Source: Asterochloris sp. CNOR1 (Eukaryota; Chlorophyta; Trebouxiophyceae; Trebouxiales; Trebouxiaceae). From it: a stretch of DNA of 64,000 nt. Shown here piece after piece: positions 11,410 through 23,500 of the stretch. Position 1 is the stretch's first letter. Each line of letters opens with the position of its first letter. Location: contig OZ017747.1 of assembly GCA_963969365.1 (NCBI GenBank), forward strand, positions 682,001 to 746,000, given 5' to 3'. The notes under the pieces are model-generated. The model saw only the letters and a list, made by a program, of their open reading frames with translations, was not told the DNA's origin and made no database searches. The translations under genes were made by a program, and so were the position numbers.

Positions 11410-12750
11410 TCAGCCAGGCGGCGGGTGTGCCTGCGTCTGCTGCCTGACTCTGCGCTTGTAGTCCTGCAACCTTTGCGTGAACATGATGTAGGCGTCTGAC
11501 TGCGCTGGACTGTTTGGGTTGGGGTCATCTAGCAAGTCCTGCAGCAGGTTGCCGATGGAGCTTTGGGGCCTTCATGACAAGGGGTTTCAGAGAAACATGG
11601 CTGTTGCTGAGTGCAGAACAGGCCTACGAGAGGCAGTAAACAGGGGTCAAGCCTCTGCCTGCGCAGTCGCCGCTGCCGCTTGCAGCAGCGCAGCAGCGCA
11701 GCCCGTCACCCCTCCTTCTGCTAGTGGCATGCCAGAGAGGTCGTGCACAGACTTGGTCATCACCTGGATCCCCAAGAGTATCTGCTTCACGGTGATTGAT
11801 GGTCTCCAGCCCTCATCCTACACGGGCCAGGGGCAATATGAATGCCAAGGGCGCGGCTGGATGCAACTATGGAAGCATATCGCTAAGCACAGTCCAGCTT
11901 GCAACCAGAGCACTGCTCACATCTACAGTCACAAGCTGAGACTCACTTCATTAAGGATGCTGAGGCAGACTGTGCCTGATGGGTACACATTGGGGTGGAA
12001 GAAGTTAGCCGGAAATTTGCACTGCACAGGCATAGAAGAGCCTGTCAAAATGGTCCTTTGCAGCAAGATCATACAGCACCTGGCCCACGCAACACTCGCT
12101 CAAGGAGCTGTCAGCTATTGCAGAAGGGCCACAGGCACAGGTGGTGCTAGGGCTGCTGCTGCATGCCTGGAGGGTGCCTGTGGCTCAGCACCACAGTCAG
12201 GTGGCTTGAAGGCTCTGATGCTTGCCTATGCCACAACACACCACGTCGCCAGCAGTGGAAATGAGCAGGCTGACCTTGGGAGGCTTGGCAGGGTAATCCT
12301 CTGTGAACTCCATTGTCAAGGGGAAGAAGCCTCCCTCCCAGTCAGTCCTGGGCTTGCCTGGGATGTGGCACTGCCACTTCATCAGGTCAGCTGAGCTGCA
12401 CATCAGCCAGCTAAGCTCAACATCGTGCTGAGAATATTTGTGCGTGAAGTTTGAGCTCTGAGTTGGCACCATGCCTCAAAGTGAGGCACCTTGCTTGTCA
12501 GGCAAGCTTTGCTCAATGCGCACTGTGTTTGCTGTTTGCTCAATGCTGGCAGGGCAGAGCAGGCTACAACAAGCCATGTGGCCCCTGCAAACTTTTGCAT
12601 TGGTTTCTCAATGGCTTTCACTAGTGATGCGTACTTTTGCACAGCTCACCCATCATCTTTTGACACAGGACGCGCGTGGAAGCCAAAGGGCTTGTCCTTG
12701 CGCCACTGCTTGCGCTCCTCTGCGAGGCGGCCCCTGGCCACCCCTGACAT
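11410..12750 (-). CDS. UBC9: SUMO-conjugating E2 enzyme UBC9
   Basis: Carries SUMO as a thioester and transfers it to lysines of mainly nuclear targets. Five exons on the minus strand: 12650-12750, 12275-12395, 11947-12021, 11764-11817, 11410-11538; 159 residues, the family's normal length. It begins [19 protein letters not shown], the typical SUMO E2 helix. It continues with [18 protein letters not shown] and [19 protein letters not shown], where the catalytic Cys falls at residue 93, the position of the human enzyme. Next come [18 protein letters not shown] and [17 protein letters not shown]. Nothing is missing. Long open frames on the opposite strand (11519-12394) are shadows of it. It starts 362 bp from the divergently transcribed Rossmann-fold gene. 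Confidence 0.97.
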
Positions 12751-13112
12751 GCCTGCCCTGCTGGTTGAATGGGCACAACCCTGGCTCTGCTCTCCTTGTG
12801 TCTCAGGTTTCCCTGTGGTCCTGTGCCTGGCTCAGATCTCCCGAAGCCTTTTCAGGGACACAGCACAGCAAGGCCTGGGGATCAAGCCACAATCAGCACT
12901 ATTGACAGCACAGCCCTCTGCTTCTTAGGGCTGGCATTTGGCAGGCTCGCGCCTTCCGTGAAATTCAGAGGTTCTACCCAGAAAGCAAGGGGATGCTCAG
13001 CAAGGCTTGTCATGAATCCCCGCTCAGATTGAAGTCGTCGACAGCAGCAGAGCGAGCAAGACTGAGATGACAACGATCTAATCGTGGCAGGGTGAATAGT
13101 GTTCACTCCATC
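12751..13112. promoter_or_regulatory. Divergent promoter region UBC9 / COQ11-like gene
   Basis: 362 bp between two start codons facing away from each other; no convincing gene. Expected to hold both promoters. No specific element recognised. Confidence 0.5.
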
Positions 13113-15960
13113 ATGCGAGCAGCAGCTGCCCTCCTCTCCCAGTCCCTGCTGAAGGCAGCGCCTCAGAAGTGGAGCCAGTTCACACATCAACAGTGCACCC
13201 AGGTGCTGCGCCAAGATTCATGCAGAATTCCCATAAGGCAAGGGCAGCACTTGATCTGGGAGCTTATGCTCTGCAAGCAGCATGCAGCATGCCAGGCTTC
13301 AATGAGACTGCAAATTCTGTAGGACGTTGTGTGTGCCATCTCTTGCATCTTAGCATGCACATGCAGGGCCAGTCTGTTAGCTGCGGGAGCCAATGGCATC
13401 GGCCTCCAGGCAGCAGTATATGGCACGGGCCCCAAAGTGCCCAACACCAATGTGGACATCCCAGACATCCCACCAGCAGCCTCTACATCAGCCCAGCCAC
13501 CTGCTGGCGGCTCGGCCAGCTCATCAGCCAGCCCTCCAGCCCCAGACACAAACGTGGGGGCCACATCAGCAAGCACAGCGCCCAGGACGCCTAACACCAA
13601 TGTCAGCCCCAACACGCAGCCTATCTCAGACTCGACCCAGGTCAGGCACTGCCAGCACCATGTACTGGTCCCTTCGTACCTGCACCATGTCCTGTGGACC
13701 TGATGCTTGCTGGCATCGCTTTCATGTGGCACCAAAGCTTTGCTTGGAAAATGGTGTCTTGAGGCCGCCACCCAAACACCAGCCTGAGACCAAACTCAGC
13801 ATTCAGAGGCCTCCCGTGCACAAACTTCAGGACCGCATGTCGTGATGCTTCAGAGATTCTCAGGGAAGTCGTCCAGTCCTGCAGCACAGCCCTTTCCCTC
13901 AATGTGTTGCTGTGCCTGTGCCTGCTCTGGCCTTCTTGAGGCCCTCCTAGAGGCAGAGATGCTGTGGCGGCACCACTGTGCAACAGTCTGCATATGCAAA
14001 GTGGCAGAGACCTCAGCGCTGTGCAGGGCTTTGCCTTGCAGAAGCCCCGAAGTCATGCCTGTGCCCTGCAGTCGACCTATTCTGGCCCACCCCGCCTAGT
14101 GGTCTTTGGGGGCAACGGCTTTGTGGGCAGCCGCGTGTGCCAGGAGGGCCTCAAGACGGGGCTGGCAGTCGCCAGTGTGAACCGCAGCGGGGCGCCCAAG
14201 CTGGACGAGCCCTGGGTGCGGGAGGTCGAGTGGGTCAGGGTGAGTTGCAGCTGCACATGTAGGCATGCACTAAGCCCCATGTTGCTTGTCATCCACAGCG
14301 ACGGAGGCATGGGCATGCAGGCAGACACCCCACAGCCAGACCTGCGGCGCCTGCTGCAGAAAAGCTGCTGGGCAGAGGCGCCTGCGCAGCTCATACAGCT
14401 GACTCTGTCATTCTGCTCCAGCAGACTTGCACTCCCTGCGCTGGCACCGAAGTGATGTGGTCCACCAATGTGCAGGCAGATGTCTTTCAGCCAGAGGTTT
14501 GGCGCAGCCAGCTGCAGGGGGGCGTTGGCGTAGTCAGCTGCCTCGGAGCATTTGGATCAAATGACTTCATGCTCAAAGTGAGTGCAAGCATGCTAGTCTT
14601 GACGTGCTTCATGTTGCGTTTCCTTTGCGGATCGCTATTTGCATCTGTAACGCCATTGCAACAGTTGTCATCTGCTGTTCTGGGTCAACATCAACATACA
14701 TCTTCAGAGGTGGCTGATAAGCTGCTCAGCCCCTCTGGGACCACCTGCAACCACTTGCCCAGCCAGCCTGTGACTGTTATCCTGCCGCTCTGGTGGGCAT
14801 GGCACCCTTCAAGGCATTTGCCCTTCTCAGCTTGCGTGCACACACCTCCACAGCATCGCGGCCACTTGTCTGATGTGCAGCAGATGACTGGAAAGGCCCA
14901 CACGGCATGCACATGCGCACCTCCTGACAGCGGCAGCTTCTGTGTGTAACATATCAGCCAGGGATGCACTGGCATGCACACCTACAAATCATTCAAGCCA
15001 CAGCAATTGTGGGCTGCAGATCAATGGGGAGGCCAATGTGACTGTCATCCGTGAAGCCTCAGCTGCAGGAGTGCCGCGCTGTGCTTTCATCAGCGCGCAT
15101 GACTATGGGTGGCCAGGTGTGTGGCAGGTTTGCTCCCTGTTGCACCTGCAGTACCCCTGTGCCCTGCTCCGTAGAGCTGAGAGGCATTAAAGCAGTTGCT
15201 CTCCCACAAGTGTGCGGCAGCTGTCTTCTTGGTTTCATCATGACTTTGTCAGGCAATCAGGGCAGTGTCCTGGCATCTGTGTGTAGCAGGCGCTGGCATG
15301 ACCAGCGCTGCTGCTGTCCCTCCAGGGACTAGGCTGGTTCTAGAGCAGAGGCTGCTGCAGTCTATAGCTGTGACATATTCCTCACTCGAAGATGTGTGCA
15401 AGTCTCTTGTGGAATGCTCCCTGCTAGGGCTGGGTGCATCTTGGCCTAATCTTGACGCATGTGCCATGCAGACTTTGTGCTGAGTGGGTACTTCAAGGGC
15501 AAGCGCAATGCTGAGCTGGCCATGGCAGAGACGTATGGCGAGAACGGCGTCTCTCTGCGCCCCGGCTTCATCTATGGGACACGGCGTGTCTCTGGCGTTG
15601 GTGTACCTCTGGGGGTAATCGGTGAGGCTGGCTCCTGTGCAGGGCCTGTGTGGTGCCTGCTCTCAAGAAAGGTGTTGGTTTTTGGTAAAACATGCATGGT
15701 CCCTAAGCAATGTTTTGCAAGCAGCTCCCCTCTGCTTCATGCCGACAGGCTGCTCATGTGCAGGTTTCCCCTTGGATAAGCTCTTGCAGAATGTGCCTAC
15801 GAAGCGTCTGGCTGGTATACCTCTAGCTGGCGCAGCCTTTGTGCCTCCTACCAATGTTCAAGCTGTTGCCAAGGCTGCTGTTGCAGCCGCCACTGACCCT
15901 TCTGTGCCTTCGGGCATCATGGATGTGTGGGCGATCCATGCATACAGCCACCAGCTCTAA
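13113..15960 (+). CDS. NAD(P)-binding atypical SDR, COQ11/NDUFA9-like
   Basis: Seven exons: 13113-13168, 13367-13640, 14072-14239, 14476-14577, 15020-15116, 15472-15621, 15764-15960; 347 residues. The N-terminus (MRAAAALLSQSLLKAAPQK) is amphipathic, Ala/Leu/Lys-rich and lacks acidic residues, so an organellar (probably mitochondrial) presequence is likely. A Pro/Ser/Ala-rich linker of about 90 residues follows. The Rossmann fold starts RLVVFGGNGFVGSRVCQEG, with GGNGFVG at 123-129 binding the dinucleotide. VSCLGAFGS, CAFISAHDYGWPD and a YFKGK (Tyr-x3-Lys) element then match the atypical SDR family that includes complex I NDUFA9 and yeast COQ11 (YLR290C). In that family the role is quinone- or complex I-related rather than classical dehydrogenation; which applies here is not visible. 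The linker between presequence and fold is unusually long. The exon 1 donor (AA before GTGGAG) is the least certain junction. Confidence 0.85.
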
Positions 15961-16179
15961 GCTTCTCACCTAGTGTCAAATGCATGGTCAGCCTGTTCCT
16001 TCACATGTATCCCCTCATGTTTCCATATAGCCTAACCACACAAGACCACCAGATGTAGACCGTCTCTGGCTACTTCTTGTCTCAATGTGCCTTGCAATGT
16101 TCTCACTCACGTCTGCAAATGCTGTCGGACAACGCTTGAATTCTTCATGATTGAGCTGCATCTCACGATCTGCGAACAC

Positions 16180-19100
16180 TCAGGTATCTGTTGATAGCAA
16201 CTTACGGGGGTCACCTTCACCTGATGCGGTATCAGCAGCAAACTTCTGTGCTAGAGCCGCCTCTCCGGACCTCATCTGCTGCAGGCTGGAATTCAGCTTC
16301 CAGAGCTGCAGGGCACCATGGTAACAAACTCAGGGTGACAAGGTCATGTACACACTGGTGTTCATAAGCAGCCAGGCTGGCCGGCAGTAAGGCTTCCAAC
16401 TTACCACCACTGTATTGTTGCATGTAACAGCCAGGACTTGTGGCGCTTTGTCACAGAATGCCAGGGCATACACAGGCCTGCCTGCGCTGCTCACTTGAGC
16501 ACGCACTGCAGGCCTGCTGGTGCTCGCCAGCAAGTCATATATCAGCAGCCTGCCATCCCCTGCAGGCGGTCACAAGCTGTATGATCCCTGCAAAAGCTTC
16601 TGGCTGCCAGGCCTCATAGAGCCAGCTTGCCTGGACAGGACTTGAGGTGGCTAGCAGCTCCCGCTGGGAGAGTGCCACGGCACCAGAGCTATAATCAGAG
16701 CCAGCCTCACGCTATGCCTGTAGCAGTAAAGTCATCCACCTGCTGGACCGCGGTCCTCGCTGCGCTCAGGCAGCCATGATGCTAGTAGCAGCATGGGCAT
16801 CTGCATGCCACAGCCTGGTTCATGCAGGCAGGCAGCAGCCAGCCCGAAAGCCTGCCGGATGCAACCAGGCAGCAGCCATGCCTACAGCTGGCGCTCACCA
16901 GTGCCGACAGCAAATACCAGCGGCCTGACAGGCGACCAGGCCCCACAGAGAATGGCTGCGCTGCAGGGCTGCAGCTCCAGCGCTGGGCGGCGCTGCAGGG
17001 TGCTGCCCAGAAAAATGCAGCCGTCAGCGCCGCAGGAGAGGTATAGGCTGTGCTGAAATGGGGAGCAGTGCACGGCGTGCACCGGGCCAATGTGCGGCTG
17101 CAGGGTGGCTCGTATGCAGCTTCGCAGCTGCGGCTTCTGCTGGGCAGCCAGCGTCTGCAGCAGGCACAGGGCAGGCTGAGTGGTGTGCAACAGGCTGAGC
17201 ATTTTGCAATCCAGCCTCCACTGCATTTAGACTCAGGCCAGGGGCAGCACTGTGAAGTGCACAACATGGCTGGATGTAGCCTGTGCATGGCAGCCACTGT
17301 CTGCAGCAATCAGGCAAGGGGCTGCATTGTGACATGCAAAACATAAGTTCGCAGCCTGTGCACATCAGCGGCTGCCCTTCAGGCCTCAGGCAGGGGTCCT
17401 GCAGCTGGGCCTGCAGTGCATTCCTAGATGCACAGCCCAGGCTGAGCGCAGGTGCAAAGCTGACATGCAGGCGGGCAGCAAGAGCATGTGGACATGATGA
17501 AATGAGTACAGAGCGCACGCTATGATGGGCAATCAGTGACCTTAAGACGGCAATCCCAATACCTGACTAAAGGCTGCCTCTGCCGTTTCGCTGTGGGCCA
17601 GCATGCATCTGAAGACCGCTCCCCCCTCTGAGCCTGCCACAAAGTCTGTCAGCACATCGTGACCGTGCAGGGCCAGGCAGGTGCCCCCCCACAGCACTGC
17701 CTGATGGGTGTCGGGGTGCCTAAATGTAAGCTCAAACCTGCAGCGCACATCTCGGCATCTGGATTTTGCCACAGCCTGCTGTCAGCAGGTGCATTAGGGT
17801 GGTGCAGGTGGCAGTGCAAAGGCAAGGTCATGATCTTACCTCGGCTGGGGCCGCAAGAATGCTGCTGCAGCATCAGAAGAGGATTGTCTCGAGTGGCTAC
17901 ATGACCACTAAGGCACCCACACCTACACAACTTGTGCTGTTGGTGCCACAGCCAGCCTCAGCACTTGCTACATGGCAGCCAGCATCCCGGCAAGTAGCAG
18001 CAGAGGGCCAGCTGGCTCACCCTAGCACCGGCACCTGTGCACGATGCCACAGCCAGACCAGAACGCGCCCATCGCTGGCAAGGGTGATGACGCGGAAGGC
18101 CTCAGCACTGCCGCTGTGCCGTGCCGCCTCCTCTGTGCTGTACTGCCAGCGGATGGCTGTCACCGGCTCCCTGCACAATGATCGCCCAATGGCTTGGCCG
18201 GCCTTTGTGCGCACTTCGGGGTGGGGGCCTCTCTGCTGGGGGCCTGCTCTGGCCTCCATCAGCAGCTTGAATATGCTGCCGTAGGCTGTGGGTGATTAAA
18301 CTTTGTGGTGCACTGGTGATGGCAACAGTCTTTCAGCAACTGCACATGCTGTGCCAACCATGCCTCAGACGCTCAGCAGTCTTCTGCATGTGCCTGTTGC
18401 GCAAGGTTTTCAGGCAGGGCGCGGCCGCTCACTGATGTGCCGCCTCGCTGATGCTGGAGGTGCCTAGGTGAGGGTCCCCAGGCCGCCCCAAGTCCCAAAT
18501 GCACAGCTGCCCATTGAAGGTGCCCCCGGCAATGAGCGCCTGCACTGCAGCCAAGTGCTTTGTACAAAAGCTCAGTGACATGTTCAATGATACCCAAGAC
18601 TGAGCTGAGATGAATCAGTGCCTATGTGCACCATAGAAGCAGCGATCTGAAGCAGCACTGAGTGCCTGCGCAGCAGCTCAGCCGCCCATAAGAGCAAGCT
18701 GTGCTGGCAATGCAGCCAGCTAGCTGTATGTGCACAGCTACCCAACCAAGCTGCCTCAATGGTCAGTGCCTGCACTGCAAGAGCAGACTGGCTAAAAGGC
18801 AGCACAGCAGACTCACCGGGTGCTCTGGGTGGTAGCTGCAGCACTGCAGGCAGGTGTCCACCTCCAGTGCATGGCCTGGGCGTGAGGGGTCCAGCCCAGA
18901 CCGTGCTAGGTTCCACACCGCCAACAGACCCGGCTGAGAACACCATCCCTGAATGTCAAAGCGCCCGCAAGCCACTGCAATGCTCTGACCTGCAGCCATG
19001 CACAGCTTGGGATGGTCCTGCCTGCTCAGTGCTGAGGTAGGTGGATTGCCTGGCGGAGACATGCCCTGATGTGCATACCTGTGTTGCTTAGCATTCCAGA

Positions 19101-20202
19101 CGCAAAGGTCTATGTGTCAGCTCATGGGTAAGAGGCTCTAGTCCCATGGCACATTATGCATTTACAACATTTCTTGCAATGCAATGAGAAGAGGCTTGTT
19201 GCTCACGCAAGCCTGTTGTAGTCACCTCTTCAGATTTCACCCTTTGCCGTGTCCATCCTAAAGGCACACAGCCCCAGTGCCTGCCATGCTTGCCTGTGGA
19301 ACTCCAGCTCACGCAGGTGCAGCACAGCTGGCCTCCGCCAAATGCCTGCGCCACAGCAGTCAGAGTCTGGCTGAGCTCGACCCGCGCAGGCTCCCTGGCT
19401 GCCTCCAGGTCAGCACTGCTGAAGGCTGTGCTGGTGCAGTTCTCTGCCATGGCCACTTCGATCAGGGGCAGCACCCTGCACGGCAACACAGACTGCCTCT
19501 GAACTTGCATACATGGTGACATACCAGATGTTGGGTCTTGACTTTAAGATGATGTGCAGCAGCAGCAGCATGAATGACCCCAAGACATAGTCTGCCTTGT
19601 ACAAGGATCAGTCCTGGCCCTGAAATACGACTTTCTCCAGCAGCAGCAGCCTTGGCTGCAGCAGCACCACATCAGGGCGGCAGATGCGACCTGGCTGGGC
19701 GTAGAGTCGGCGCAGGCGCCGATGCACTTCATGTTGTGCCTGCTGGTGCCAGTCTGCTGCAAGATGCTTTATAACTCAAGATTTGCTTTTCTGCGTCTCT
19801 GTCATCTCCTTGGTGTCATGCAGCTTGCAGTATGCCTCACCCATGGGCCATGCCAACTATCAGGGCTCACCTGCGGAGAAACTGCGCCATGGCCATTTCC
19901 TTGCTCCGCTCTTTGCTCTGCCCCCGCAAAGCATCCAGATAAGACTTGGTGCGTGAGTCCGTTTGAGTACCCCTGCTGGCACCTTCAGAGCTTTGCACTG
20001 CAGCCTCCTTGCATTTTGTTGGATTAGTTTGCGCCGCAGCTTCTTGGTAGGGTGGCAGACATTGGTGCCATGAGCTTGGCACATCAATCTACACATCAAG
20101 GTTAGACATCATGAGGGCTTCTTGCTCAGTACCAAGTAAGAAGCAGATCTTACCCACCTGAAGTGCCGGTGCGTCTGCCAATAGTATCTCGGCCAGCGCC
20201 AT
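16180..20202 (-). CDS. WDR34: Cytoplasmic dynein-2 intermediate chain, WDR34/DYNC2I2-like (FAP133)
   Basis: Subunit of the retrograde intraflagellar transport motor. Eleven exons (minus): 20158-20202, 19871-20088, 19294-19475, 18817-18989, 18433-18539, 18021-18275, 17840-17896, 17563-17737, 16899-17154, 16405-16559, 16180-16305; 582 residues, close to the family size. After a short N-terminus there is a TQTD element (SRGTQTDSRTKSYLDALRG), then a helical stretch and the WD40 propeller: CVSWSSTGQSIAVACGRFD, LLAVWNLARSGLDP, ALIAGGTFNGQLCIWDLGRP, VITLASDGRVLVWLWHR, GPVHAVHCSPFQHSLYLSC, WSPVRPLVFAVGTGDGRLLI and VYALAFCDKAPQVLAVTCNN. The WSPVRPL phrase is especially diagnostic of WDR34. The intron after 19294 uses a GC donor. 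Its presence implies that the organism builds, or recently built, cilia. Confidence 0.93.
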
Positions 20203-20502
20203 CTCAGCAGCTCAGTCAAAGTTGTTGACCACTTGTTGCAAAACATTGGCATGCCAGGAAGATCCTTCCAGCCGCAAGGATGCCATCTGGCCATGCTGTG
20301 GTGGCTGCAGGCACATGCATTTCCCTGACAAGCCTTGCAGCCAGGACACGTGTTGTCGGTGGTGGTGGTTAAGGTGACCACTAAGAAGTAATAATGAACA
20401 TAGAGGGCTGAAGGCCCATTGCAGTTAAGTCTCATGTCTCAAGATCAATTCATGGTGGACAGATGGGACCATCATTCCCATGTCATTGCAACTTCACAGT
20501 GG

Positions 20503-23500
20503 TCAACCCCGCCTGCTCCACCGCCCCTGGTGCACAATGCCCTGCACACCAGGTGCAGGCTGGTGAGGACTGCCAAAGCCTGCTGGCGGGAGCCCCATGG
20601 CCTGAGGCGGCGGCTGGTGCATCATCTGCTGCTGCATGAAGGGCATTTGCTGCTGCTGCTGCATCTGGTGGTGGTTGGGGGGCAGGCCCTGGTGGTACCC
20701 CTGCACCTGACCCTGCGGGCCAGGCGCCTGCTGCTGCCAGGGCAGCTGGGGCCGTTGCTGCTGCTGCTGGGTGCGCTGCTGCGGTGGCTGGGCAAAGCCC
20801 AGGCCCGCGCCAGGAGGGGGCTCCTGCTGAAAGGCCCTCTTCTTGGCTGCTGCCTGCTCCTGAGCCTCCAGCTGCTTGGCACGCCGCATTGCAGCAGCCT
20901 CCTGGGCAGCCTTCTCTTCTGCGGCCCTGGCTGCTGCGAGCAGCCCCGATGAGCTGAGCACTGGCGCTGAGCCTATCACTGCCCCCTTGCGTTTCTGGGC
21001 AGCCTGCTGCTCCTGGACTGCCGCAGGCGCAGGCGCAGCCAGGGGCTGGGAGGTGCCGGCCTGTCGCCGCTGTTGCAGGGCAGCGTTGGTGGCAGCTGCA
21101 GCAGCAGAGGGAGGCTGCCATCAGCACATGGCAAGGTGATTGCAGACAGGCTTGGGACCTTGCAGTATACTGCTGCAGAACCACCACACGCAGGCATGCA
21201 GAAGCAGGCTGCAGACAGTGCAATCTAGACCAGCACTGTGGCGCCAGCATGCCACCCAGGTGGGAGCAGGTTGCAGACCCTCAGGGTGAAGGCGAGTGCA
21301 AAGTGCCCACCGATGGCACTCTGTGCATCATTGCTGCTCCCGTCCTCCGGCGCTTCGCTGAACTTGCCGGTCTCGCTATCCTGCTGGTACCACTTCTGTG
21401 TGGAGGGGTGGTAGTACCTGCAAACAATGGGCAGCAGATAGCTACCGTTGGCACAGGCGCAGTCTCCTGCCGCATCAGCAGATCAAGGCCCTGCTTCACC
21501 GTGTCTGCAGCAGCAGCAGCGCAAGTGACTTGCTGCCCCTTGAGAGGCTTACACGGCTTGCAGCAGCAATGCCGGCAGCACTGGAGAGCATGCCATGCTT
21601 GCAGGCGCCATGGGCTGAGCTGCAGCTGTGAGGCGTAACTCACGGCGGGCCCTAAACAACCTACACACACCAAAGCTAGCGGTAAGGCAGACTGCAAGAC
21701 AGGGGCTCACATGCCAGAGTTGGCGTCGTAGTAGTAGCCTGACGCCTCATCATACCAGTAGCCCGACTTGGAGTCGAACTTGAAGCCGACGCCCCCCTCC
21801 TGGCCCTGCTGGTGGCCATTTGATTGCTGACCCTGCTCCTGTCCGCCAGCTGAGGACTGCTGAGCCTGCTGCGGCTCCCCAGTCTCCTGCTGGGCCTGCT
21901 GCCCCAGCTGCTGCTGGCTTTGTTGCGCCTCCTGCTGCTGCTCCTGCGCCTGAGTTTGCGGCTGCTGCTGGGGCTGCGCCTGCTGCTGCGCCTCCTTGCT
22001 CCAGGGGAGAGCAGTCTTCTGCTGCGGCTCGTTGTCCGCAAACTCCTTGGGCTGCCAGGAGGCATACTGCTGCTCCACCTTGGCTGCCTGCAGCAGAACA
22101 CCCACGTCAGCAGATTGCCTCTGGCTGGTTGACATGAACGCTTGCAGATGCTGTGGTGAAAGGTCCTCCCACCTGTACAGGGTCAGGCATCTTGACCCTG
22201 GCTGCTGCGCCTGCACCACGGTCGCTGGGCTTGTCTCTAGCAAAGACCAGCCGCAGCGGCGCTCTCTGCCCATCTAGAGGCTTCCCCTGCAGTGCGCCAG
22301 AGCTTGCTCTCAAAAGGGGACTGCAGGCATTGCCCAACAAGCAGATGACTCCTCAGTGCAGACCATGTGGAGCATGCAGGCCTGCTGCTAGACCTGGCAG
22401 GGCCTTGCTCTGCTGCATGCCCAGCTTGAGAAGCTTTCAACACCTCAGCTGTCCAAGTTGAGCATCAGCGACCCTTTACACACACATGCATGAACAAAGA
22501 CAACCTGCATGGCTGAGCTGGTGGCACAAGTGGTCAGCGGTGCTGTAGGCAGCCTACACGTACACCAGGGTCAAAAGCGGACTGCAAGCAGTCATGCTCT
22601 ACAGATGTCCAGCAGTACTGCAGGCAGCAGCCAGCCCGCCTGCATGACATCCATGACCCGGGACGCCTCTGCAATGCTGTAGAAGTGGACGAAAGCAAAG
22701 CCACGCGTCTCTCCGGTGGCCTTGTTGAGCACCATGCGCACATCGCGCACTGGGCTGAAGACAGACATGGCCAGGTGCAGCATCTGGTCCCTGCAGCATT
22801 CAGAGGGAGTCCTGCTGGTTTGCAGCAGCTTGAATCACTTCACGCAGCCAATGGACAGGCGTTGCGCAATGCAGAGACTGGCCTTGACAGATGGGCAGCT
22901 TCAGACAGTGGGCTGCTGCACCCTGTCAGCATCTCTTTCATAAACAAAGGAATGCTGAGGCAGCAGCAGGGCTGCCGGAAGCTGGATTGCTCACGTGGTG
23001 TGCGGCTCCAAATTGGAGGCCTTCAAGATGTGGGAGGGGCCCTCTGGCTCAACGCTGACCAGCGCTGCGTTTGGATCTCTTGCGACGCTGCATTGGAAGC
23101 AGTCTGTGCGCCTGCACCATGAGACGCTGAGTGCACGAGGGCAGCTGTGCAGGGCAATGCAAACAGCACTGCAGCTGGCTGTGCACCCTACATGCTAACA
23201 CATCCACATTGTGTGCCCATATAAGGATATAAGGATGCATTTCACAAACTGACGCCTTGAGAGCTCCATCTGCCAAACTGTGAACTCCGTGAACCCACCT
23301 GGAGAAGTTGACAGCCTGGCACTCGGTGCAGATCCAATCCTGCGCGGGCGCAGTGCCTCCACCACCAGCACCCGACATGGGCAGGCCGTAGCTGTAGTCC
23401 AGGAACAGCTTCTGCCCATCCAGGACCTGCTGCCAACGTGCCTCAGACTCCATGAGATTCTGAGCATTCTCTACGGTATCAAAGTCCTACAGGCAGGGGA

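Noticed and set aside
11519-12394. 291-codon open frame on the + strand
   Set aside because: It lies antisense to the UBC9 exons, has no recognisable motif, and UBC9 closes perfectly in five exons on the other strand.
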